This document shows, piece by piece, positions 56,871 through 63,062 of a stretch of 63,062 nucleotides of DNA (position 1 is the first letter of the stretch; every line of letters starts with the position of its first letter). This DNA comes from Flavobacteriales bacterium UBA6772 (GTDB taxonomy: Bacteria; Bacteroidota; Bacteroidia; Flavobacteriales; UBA7430), in NCBI GenBank assembly GCA_905182215.1, contig CAJJAI010000002.1:1-63062 (forward strand), read 5' to 3'. Position numbers and translations under genes: made by a program. Under the pieces are notes generated by a model that did no database searches, was not told the DNA's origin, and saw nothing but the letters and a program-made list of their open reading frames with translations.

Positions 56871-57873
56871 TGTTAGCGTTTGAAATGGTCTGACGAATGT
56901 ATAATAAAACCAATGTCATAATAAAGGCACTCATTCCAGCAAAAACTACAATTAACCATCTTATAGGATAGGCTTTTTTATCGGCTGGCACAGCTCTATT
57001 AATCACAAACCTATTCGTTAGTTCTCCGTCTATCTCAATGCGTATGTTTTCTTTTTCGAAACGGATAATATTTAATTGTTCTTGTACCAACTCCAACTCT
57101 TCAAAAAGTCTAAAATAATCGCCACCATAGAGAGCCAGATTATTAAATTCTTTTTTTAGCGCTCTCGCTCCACTAGTATTTCCATTAGCCAAAGCTTGTG
57201 CATAATATTCTGTTAACCTTTCAGCTTGTAAAGAAACATCTAACACACCATGAGACCTTAACACTTCTAAGGAATCGTGTAAAGAAAATAACCTTGTGGT
57301 TAAATCGGCATCTCTATTCTCTAAAATCACCAAAGCTTGTTCTGCACGTTCTTGTTTTACTCTTTTAACAACAACATCTATTAAATCAACCATTCTATTA
57401 CACATAGCGGCTGCAAGCTTAGGTTCTTCGTCTAAAACTTCAATTTTTATAGACATTAATTCTGTTCGTTTAAAACTAAAATGCTCGTTAAAAGCTAAGT
57501 TCATCCATGTATTTGCATGCTCTGCATCTGGATTAATCTCATAATGTTCAAACAAACCAAATTCTTGAATAATCTGGTTCTTCATTTCATCGGTATTTAA
57601 AATCTGAAGTAAGCGTTCTGCTTCCAGTTCTTCTCCAAACTCTAAAACATCTTTTCTATATGGATTGTGTTCAACCAATAAAGCCTGTGAAATAGAATTG
57701 GTGGTGGTAGGGTAAATTACCGAGGTCGCCTTAAAGGTAGGTGTAATAATTAATGGCGATGATATAATAGCACCTAAAACAATGGCTATAAAAGTGAATA
57801 TACTAAGTGGTCTTCTCCACTTAAATAAATCTAAGAGTATGTTTCCTGAATTAGAAAGTGATGCTTTGCTCAT
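56863..57873 (-). CDS. Wzz/GNVR-type chain-length determinant
   Basis: A 336-residue polysaccharide co-polymerase with two membrane helices (about 22-44 and 305-327) flanking a periplasmic helical domain with coiled-coil segments (about 150-290). The Wzz N-terminal motif appears as FKATSVIYPTTT. There is no C-terminal tyrosine kinase domain. It sets polymer length with the adjacent ligase/polymerase. The promoter box TATATTTG on the minus strand lies 23 bases upstream. Confidence 0.82.
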   Translation of the reverse strand: MSKASLSNSGNILLDLFKWRRPLSIFTFIAIVLGAIISSPLIITPTFKATSVIYPTTTNSISQALLVEHNPYRKDVLEFGEELEAERLLQILNTDEMKNQIIQEFGLFEHYEINPDAEHANTWMNLAFNEHFSFKRTELMSIKIEVLDEEPKLAAAMCNRMVDLIDVVVKRVKQERAEQALVILENRDADLTTRLFSLHDSLEVLRSHGVLDVSLQAERLTEYYAQALANGNTSGARALKKEFNNLALYGGDYFRLFEELELVQEQLNIIRFEKENIRIEIDGELTNRFVINRAVPADKKAYPIRWLIVVFAGMSAFIMTLVLLYIRQTISNANID

Positions 57874-57896
57874 TGTAATTTTAATTTAATTTCAGC

Positions 57897-57904
57897 CAAA
57901 TATA
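57897..57904 (-). promoter_or_regulatory. Putative -7 box of the chain-length/ligase operon (TATATTTG)
   Basis: Exact TAnnTTTG on the minus strand, 23 bases before the ATG at 57873. A TTG (minus strand 57931-57929) lies about 24 bases upstream, slightly far for a -33 element. Confidence 0.5.
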
Positions 57905-57959
57905 CAAAAATCGACAGTTTTTTTAAAGCAATAAACTGCTCAATATTTAGACGGAGTAT

Positions 57960-59399
57960 TTATTCGTTTTTTATAATCTGTATCATTTTCCTTATCGGAA
58001 TCATATGAATACTAAAGGCAAATAAGAAAGAAAGTGTCACGAAAACTAGTATTGCTAGAGTCCAACTTACAAAGTATAAATGAGTAATGTAAGCAATTAA
58101 AAACACACCCATCACAAAGCCTACAAACTGTACGCCTCCTTTTAAAGACGGTTTAAATTGGAACGTTTTATTAGCAAAAAGCACTTGTACAACGGAAACT
58201 AATAATTGAGTAATTAAACTTGCTACGGCAGAACCAAGAGCCTGCCACTTGGGTATAAACACTAAGTTTAATCCGATATTTATGAGTACTGCAAAACCAG
58301 CTAATACGTTTAAAAATTTCAAATTTCCATTTGCCGTTAAGAGTGTACCAAAAATGTAGGTTGTAGAGATACACACAAAACAGAACATGAGTACCGAAAA
58401 CAAATGCACCGACTGGCTACTTAAATCTGTGTACCGCCAATGCATAATTTCATCTCCAAACTGGAAACAAAGAACACTTACTATAAGCGCACCCGAAAAT
58501 ATCATTTTAAATGATATTTCAACAATCCCCACTAAGCTCTGATTAGCTTTTATCATTTTAGAAAAAATGGGCAACAAGAGGACAGAAAAAAGGTAAGCCA
58601 CCATATTTCCTGCTTCAAAAAAACGATAAGCTTGAGCATAATATCCTACTTGTTTGTTTCCATCGGTTAACATTTTCTCAAGCATTATGGTATCACTCCT
58701 ATAATAAAAAGTCATCAATAGAATTAGTAATGCGTAGGGTAAACTTTGTTTTATGATAGCCAGAGAAAACAATCTATTGAATTTTATTTTCACAAATTCG
58801 GCCTTTTTCCAAACCCACCATAAAGCAACTAATAAGGTTATGGAGTACGAAAGTGTTTGTGCATAAACAAACCACTCTATTTCAAATGGCTTATTGGTTA
58901 CATTTCCCCATAGTAACACAGAACAAATAGCAATCATTAAAAACCGATCTAAAACCGACACCACACTATCTTTTACAAACATCTGAACCCCACTTAAATT
59001 GGAGCGCAAATACAATACAACAGCTACAAGACCTTGATTAAAGCTAAGGATAAGCAATAGCTTTAAAGCATAATCGGAATAGCCCCAAACAAAACCTGCT
59101 AGCAGTGTAAAAAGCAGATATACTACAATTAAGAGCAATTTTAAACTAAAAAGTTTCGAAAAATACTTAGAAAGTAAGTGCTCGTTTTGAGCAATATTCT
59201 TGGTATTAAAATTATTGATTCCTATATCGATGAAAATATTAAATAAGAACGAAAAATTAAACAAACTAAAATACAGCCCATAAGACTCTGCCCCAACCCT
59301 ATTAATAATTTCAGCATCGATTCCTAGAATATAGAATGGCTTAATTAGAAAGTTGAGGACCAGTAAGAATAACAAGTTCGTAATAAACTTTTTTTGCAT
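57960..59399 (-). CDS. Polysaccharide flippase, Wzx/MATE-like
   Basis: A 479-residue membrane protein with about 12-14 predicted helices, of the oligosaccharide flippase superfamily (opening FLIKPFYILGIDAEIINRVG, then LYFSLFNFSFLFNIFIDIGI). It should flip lipid-linked glycan units across the inner membrane. The start at MQKKFITNLLFLL is preferred; the longer frame from 59546 would run through the divergent glycosyltransferase and its promoter box. The stop lies 86 bases upstream of the chain-length gene start. Confidence 0.85.
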   Translation of the reverse strand: MQKKFITNLLFLLVLNFLIKPFYILGIDAEIINRVGAESYGLYFSLFNFSFLFNIFIDIGINNFNTKNIAQNEHLLSKYFSKLFSLKLLLIVVYLLFTLLAGFVWGYSDYALKLLLILSFNQGLVAVVLYLRSNLSGVQMFVKDSVVSVLDRFLMIAICSVLLWGNVTNKPFEIEWFVYAQTLSYSITLLVALWWVWKKAEFVKIKFNRLFSLAIIKQSLPYALLILLMTFYYRSDTIMLEKMLTDGNKQVGYYAQAYRFFEAGNMVAYLFSVLLLPIFSKMIKANQSLVGIVEISFKMIFSGALIVSVLCFQFGDEIMHWRYTDLSSQSVHLFSVLMFCFVCISTTYIFGTLLTANGNLKFLNVLAGFAVLINIGLNLVFIPKWQALGSAVASLITQLLVSVVQVLFANKTFQFKPSLKGGVQFVGFVMGVFLIAYITHLYFVSWTLAILVFVTLSFLFAFSIHMIPIRKMIQIIKNE

Positions 59400-59467
59400 T
59401 GCTTTATTAATTCCAATAGTCAACGTCAAAAAAAAGACATTCGTACTTAATGCGCAACAAAAAACTC

Positions 59468-59475
59468 TATTTTTG
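59468..59475 (+). promoter_or_regulatory. Putative -7 box of the GT4 gene (TATTTTTG), near-leaderless
   Basis: Exact TAnnTTTG ending 6 bases before the ATG at 59482, so the mRNA would be leaderless or nearly so. Confidence 0.55.
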
Positions 59476-59481
59476 TTACTT

Positions 59482-60612
59482 ATGAGAATTGCTGTTAACA
59501 CAAGACTTTTATTAAAAGATAAATTAGAAGGGATTGGGTGGTACACCTACGAAACACTTTCTAGAATTGTAAAAACTCATCCTGAACATGAGTTTTTTTT
59601 CATTTTCGACAGACCTTACTCAAAAGAATTTATTTTTGAACAAAATGTAACTCCTATTGTTTTAGGCCCACCTACACGACATCCTCTATTATGGTATATA
59701 TGGTTTGAACTTAGACTTCCGAATTTGCTTAAAAAACTAAAAGCAGATTTGTTTTTATCACCAGATGGGTTCCTATCGCTCACAACTAAAACACCATCTA
59801 TAGCCGTTATACACGATATCAATTTCGAACATTATCCAAAAGACTTAAAATTTACTCACAGTACGTTTTACAGATTCTTTTTTAGAAAATATGCATTTAA
59901 GGCAAATCGAATAGTGACGGTTTCTGAATATTCTAAAGAAGATATCTCGAAATTTTACTCTGTAAATAAAGACACGATAGACGTGAGTTTAAATGGAGTA
60001 AATCCAGTCTTTCATCCTATTGGACTAACAGAGCAAATACAAACTCGCAAGCAGTACAGCAAAGGAAAAGACTACTTTCTATTTGTAGGAGCATTACATC
60101 CTAGAAAAAACATTAAACGCTTATTACTGGCATTCGATAGCTTTAAATCGGAAACAAAGTCTAGTAATAAACTGTTAATTGTAGGTGCCAAAATGTGGTG
60201 GAACGATGAACTGAAAATAGCTTTTGAAAGCATTAAACATAAAGAAGATGTAGTTTTTACTGGGCGGAAATCACTGCAAGAGCTGCAATTACTTTATGCA
60301 TCTGCACAAGCATTTTGTTTTGTTCCTTACTTCGAAGGCTTTGGAATCCCAATTGTGGAAGCAATGAAATGTGCCTGTCCTGTAATAACATCTAATTGCA
60401 CCGCCATGCCAGAAGTTGCTGGCGAGGCAGCTCTTTTAGTCGATCCATTTAACGTTGAGGCTATTAAAAACGCTATGATTACAATTGAAAAAGACCCTGT
60501 TTTAAGAGCAGAATTATCAGAAAAAGGACTCATTCATGCTCAGAAATTTAGCTGGAATAGTACTGCAAATGCACTTTGGGGCAGCATAGAAAAAGTACTA
60601 CAAGAATGCTAA
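59482..60612 (+). CDS. Glycosyltransferase family 4
   Basis: A 376-residue GT-B fold enzyme starting [24 protein letters not shown], the normal opening of this family. A longer frame from 59353 would cross the promoter box and the divergent flippase gene. The C-terminal donor-binding region has [18 protein letters not shown] (about 195-212) and the EX7E motif in [16 protein letters not shown] (about 283-298). It adds a sugar from a nucleotide donor during surface glycan synthesis. rnhB overlaps its end by 7 bases. Confidence 0.92.
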   Translation: MRIAVNTRLLLKDKLEGIGWYTYETLSRIVKTHPEHEFFFIFDRPYSKEFIFEQNVTPIVLGPPTRHPLLWYIWFELRLPNLLKKLKADLFLSPDGFLSLTTKTPSIAVIHDINFEHYPKDLKFTHSTFYRFFFRKYAFKANRIVTVSEYSKEDISKFYSVNKDTIDVSLNGVNPVFHPIGLTEQIQTRKQYSKGKDYFLFVGALHPRKNIKRLLLAFDSFKSETKSSNKLLIVGAKMWWNDELKIAFESIKHKEDVVFTGRKSLQELQLLYASAQAFCFVPYFEGFGIPIVEAMKCACPVITSNCTAMPEVAGEAALLVDPFNVEAIKNAMITIEKDPVLRAELSEKGLIHAQKFSWNSTANALWGSIEKVLQEC

Positions 60613-61205
60613 AGGCTTACCTACATAAAACAAAAATTGAAGCTGGATGTGATGAAGCTGGTAGAGGCTGCCTTGCAGGACCAGTAGTAGCAGCAGCTGT
60701 AATTCTACCAAAAGACTTTACACATCCTTTATTAAATGACTCGAAACAAGTAAGCGAAAAAAAACGTGCTATTTTAAAATTAGTTATCGAAAAAGAAGCT
60801 ATAGCCTATGCTGTTGGTATAGTAGACCATAAAGAAATTGATGACATTAATATTTTAAATGCTTCTTTTTTGGCGATGCATAGAGCGCTTGATCAAATTA
60901 AAACCTCTTTTGATAGTATTTTAGTAGATGGAAACAGGTTTAAAAAATATAGGGATACAGAACACCACTGCATAATTAAAGGTGATGGTAAATATTTAAA
61001 TATTGCCGCAGCCTCAATATTAGCGAAGACTTACAGAGATGAAATTATGGAAAATCTAGACAAAGAATTCCCCGTTTACTCATGGAAAAAGAATAAAGGC
61101 TATCCAACTAAGGCACACAGAGCTGCCATTAGAGAATTTGGGGTAAACAAAAACCATCGACTGACCTTTAGATTACTACCAGAACAATTGAGTTTAGATA
61201 TTTAA
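60606..61205 (+). CDS. rnhB: Ribonuclease HII
   Basis: It removes ribonucleotides from DNA. The 199-residue protein starts at [10 protein letters not shown]; catalytic Asp16 and Glu17 lie in CDEAGRG, and the third acidic residue is in ILVDGNRF near 107. The [14 protein letters not shown] segment near 136-150 and [13 protein letters not shown] are conserved. It overlaps the GT4 gene by 7 bases and the convergent gene by 4. Confidence 0.96.
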   Translation: MLKAYLHKTKIEAGCDEAGRGCLAGPVVAAAVILPKDFTHPLLNDSKQVSEKKRAILKLVIEKEAIAYAVGIVDHKEIDDINILNASFLAMHRALDQIKTSFDSILVDGNRFKKYRDTEHHCIIKGDGKYLNIAAASILAKTYRDEIMENLDKEFPVYSWKKNKGYPTKAHRAAIREFGVNKNHRLTFRLLPEQLSLDI

Positions 61206-61863
61206 TTACCGAATTTGAATAGCTTTTTATTCAATCGTCTAACTGTTTTTCTGATACTCCTTTTTAGAAACCCTAAAGAATTAAAAGTCCTAGCATATCT
61301 TGGAAAAGGTCGTCTTAGTTGTACAAATTGATCACTCATCATCGTAAGAGCACCAAAATGTAAAACGGGACGAGCCCAATAACTCGTTCTAAGGTTATAA
61401 CCATCTTCGAAATCTGTAATACGAGAATCTACATAGGCTGCAGTATCTTGCATTACATGACCAAACTCAGCAATTAAGAATCTGTCGGTTGGGAGTAAAA
61501 TAGATGGATCAATATTTAGGTCAACATCTAAAAAAATAGATTCACTAAAGTCTTTAGCTCTCACTAAATTAGAATGTTCGCTAAAGAAAAAGTAAATTCA
61601 TCTTTAAAGGACTTGATAATTTCTTTATTCTCATTATCCTGTTGAAGTTGTGCATTATTTGCTTCTTCAGAATAACCATACTTTCTGAGTGCAGCAATTT
61701 TCTTTTGTGGATTGCTTAGACGCACCAGAAGAGCTCCATCCAACAACTCTACATATTGTCTATTTGCTCTCATTCTCATTTCAAAATTTGAAGGTGGAGT
61801 GTTTTGAGAAAAAGAAAAAAATGAACATGATAGCAATGCTAAAAGAATAATATATTTTTTCAT
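61202..61863 (-). pseudogene. Secreted protein gene, apparently frameshifted at a five-A run (61587-61591)
   Basis: The first part (61863-61564) encodes MKKYIILLALLSC with a signal peptide (ending FFSFSQ) and about 87 more residues, stopping at TAG 61566-61564. The second part continues in the -1 frame. That frame, upstream of the GTG at 61564, is open and reads IYFFFSEHSNLVRAKDF, starting just after a TGA. Adding one T to the coding-strand T run at 61591-61587 joins both into 220 residues. The joined protein resembles an unassigned secreted family of flavobacteria (QLRRPFPRYART near the end), recalled from memory. Alternatives are two TAGTG-coupled genes or a sequencing error. Confidence 0.65.
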
Positions 61864-61910
61864 GAATGTATATTTAATTGGAATTCGAATATACGAAAAC
61901 ATATAAAATC

Positions 61911-61942
61911 TTGCTGAGATTAGGTGGGTATTTCTAACTTTG
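61911..61942 (+). promoter_or_regulatory. Complete Bacteroidota-type promoter (TTG-N21-TAACTTTG)
   Basis: TTG at 61911-61913 and TAACTTTG at 61935-61942 are 21 bases apart, matching the -33/-7 promoter of this phylum. The lipoprotein ATG follows 18 bases later. This is the best complete promoter in the window. Confidence 0.7.
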
Positions 61943-61960
61943 AAAAGTTAAAATAAAACC

Positions 61961-63062
61961 ATGCAAAGATCTCTTTTACTGCTTGTTATTCTACTTAGTC
62001 TCTTCTCGTGTACTCAAGAGTCCGAAAAACGTAGCGATTCAATTCATGCTATCCCATTAGATGCAGCTATAATTATAGAAAGCAACAATTTATCTAAGAG
62101 TTTAGATGAGCTCACAAAGAGTGCTTTTTGGACTACATTAAGTACCGAAACCTCGCTCAAAGAAACTCAAAACACGCTATTTTCTTTAGACTCTAATTTA
62201 GCAAATTACTCTTCTCATATATCGAGTATAAATCCTGTATTCCTCTCTATACATTTAACGGGAGCTGAATCTTTTAACTGGTTAATAATAAGCTCTACAG
62301 AAAATCAAGAGCAAAAAATACAGTTGTTAGAAATAGGCTTGGCTAGTTTTGCCAAAACGAAAAGTCAAACCTATAGCAATGCTATAATTACCGAAGTAAT
62401 AATGAATGGCTCAAGGATTTACTATTCAAAACTGAATGGTTTATTAATGCTAAGTCAAGAAAAGATTTTAGTAGAAGATGCAATACGACAACTTAAAACA
62501 CCAAACAATCTTACTGCTCAAGCCTCTTTTAGTGCAATTTACAATTCTGCAAATAAAAAAGAAGATTATAATTTATACCTAAACACAAAAAATTTAGATC
62601 GAATTAGTAAAAGTATATTCACACAAAGTACACAGCTTAAAAACCAAGCAGAGTGGATGCAATGGGATTTAGATCTTTCTAAAAACGGCATCCTTTTTAG
62701 TGGTATTAGTTTGAGTCATGACTCCTTAGCCCAAGAATTGAGTTTCTTTAAAGGAAATGATGCACACCCAGTGATAGCACCTTCAGTACTCCCAAAAAAC
62801 ACGGCTTTATTTGTTTCAAAATCATTCGAAAACTTTAAACAATTTCAGCGTAAGCAGATAAATGGATTAAGTTTTACGCATCAACAAAATACATACACAA
62901 AAAATTTAGTAGGGCTAAATGAGGATTTAAAAACAAATTTCGAATCTTGGATAGATAGCGAGATTACTTGGTTTTTAGCCGAAAATGGCACCGACTTAGG
63001 AGAAGGATTAATCATTCACATAACCAATGAATCTGAAATTAATGAGTTTATTACTCAAAAAG
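61961..63062 (+). CDS. Lipoprotein, DUF3352-like, truncated by the window edge
   Basis: The frame opens at ATG 61961 and stays open for 367 codons to the right edge. It has a lipoprotein signal peptide (MQRSLLLLVILLSLFSC, lipobox Cys17) and a body with IPLDAAIIIESNNLSKSL near 31-48, PVFLSIHLTGAESFNWLI, and later VLPKNTALFVSKSFENFKQF, which repeats the same theme. This pattern (a residue-poor start followed by two beta-rich halves) resembles DUF3352 proteins. It probably sits in the outer or inner membrane facing the periplasm. The 3' part is missing. The function is unknown. Confidence 0.85.
   Translation, partial: MQRSLLLLVILLSLFSCTQESEKRSDSIHAIPLDAAIIIESNNLSKSLDELTKSAFWTTLSTETSLKETQNTLFSLDSNLANYSSHISSINPVFLSIHLTGAESFNWLIISSTENQEQKIQLLEIGLASFAKTKSQTYSNAIITEVIMNGSRIYYSKLNGLLMLSQEKILVEDAIRQLKTPNNLTAQASFSAIYNSANKKEDYNLYLNTKNLDRISKSIFTQSTQLKNQAEWMQWDLDLSKNGILFSGISLSHDSLAQELSFFKGNDAHPVIAPSVLPKNTALFVSKSFENFKQFQRKQINGLSFTHQQNTYTKNLVGLNEDLKTNFESWIDSEITWFLAENGTDLGEGLIIHITNESEINEFITQK

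Noticed and set aside
59353..59546. Overlapping long N-termini of the flippase and the GT4 protein
   Set aside because: Both extensions are artefacts of open frames in AT-rich sequence; family openings and the promoter box fix the starts at 59399 and 59482, leaving an 82-base divergent gap.
55434..61205. Polysaccharide region as a horizontally acquired island
   Set aside because: It has only four glycan genes, is bounded by rnhB and efp, and shows no integrase, tRNA or obvious composition shift that I can judge by eye.
1..63062. CRISPR arrays, transposons, prophage or toxin-antitoxin genes
   Set aside because: I found no regularly spaced direct repeats, transposase or integrase motifs, terminal inverted repeats, or paired small toxin and antitoxin genes.

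Overview
This 63 kb window is ordinary-looking chromosome from an AT-rich member of the Bacteroidota, most likely a marine Flavobacteriales lineage. The evidence is a fused LpxC-FabZ, a DUF4293 protein, Rho with a long disordered insert, the type IX secretion regulator PorX, a gingipain-like protease with a type IX C-terminal sorting domain, two carboxypeptidase-regulatory-like TonB receptors, and promoters of the Bacteroidota form TAnnTTTG with very short leaders. I see no phage, insertion sequence, CRISPR array, toxin-antitoxin pair or defence island.

Layout. 1-5850: tRNA-Asn and a giant secreted C25 protease. 6025-9270: thrS-infC-rpmI-rplT translation operon, with infC starting at a non-standard ATA behind a rare strong Shine-Dalgarno. 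9360-24965: housekeeping genes (outer-membrane protein, TPR lipoprotein, recA, bcp, ECF sigma factor, uvrA, ABC exporter, truA, phosphoesterase, DUF4293, rho, gdhA, dprA). 25004-31579: two tandem TonB-dependent receptors directly joined to kdsB, then an HU/SPOR-type protein. 31943-38209: thioesterase, glycosyltransferase family 9, tatD, asparaginase, flavoprotein, DUF2461, purE. 38260-43699: a tightly overlapping six-gene operon (Mpo1-like, LolA-like, two FtsX/LolE-type permeases, LolD-type ATPase, outer-membrane beta-barrel). 43694-50930: aroB, proline dehydrogenase, the porX-tsaE-ald-small protein operon, an HD hydrolase. 50953-55386: lipid A genes lpxD-lpxC/fabZ-lpxA, an ABC ATPase, efp. 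55434-61205: surface polysaccharide genes (ligase/polymerase, chain-length protein, flippase, glycosyltransferase) and rnhB. 61202-63062: an apparently frameshifted secreted-protein gene and a lipoprotein gene running off the right edge.

Functional themes. Much of the window serves the cell envelope: lipid A synthesis (lpxD, lpxC/fabZ, lpxA, kdsB, heptosyltransferase-like GT9), O-antigen or capsule assembly, outer-membrane uptake (TonB receptors), type IX secretion (PorX and its likely cargo), and a candidate inner-to-outer-membrane lipid export machine at 38260-43699. That operon is the best candidate here for a coherent and poorly characterised system. Several start codons were moved from the longest possible reading frame because a TAnnTTTG box or a signal peptide fixed the true start.
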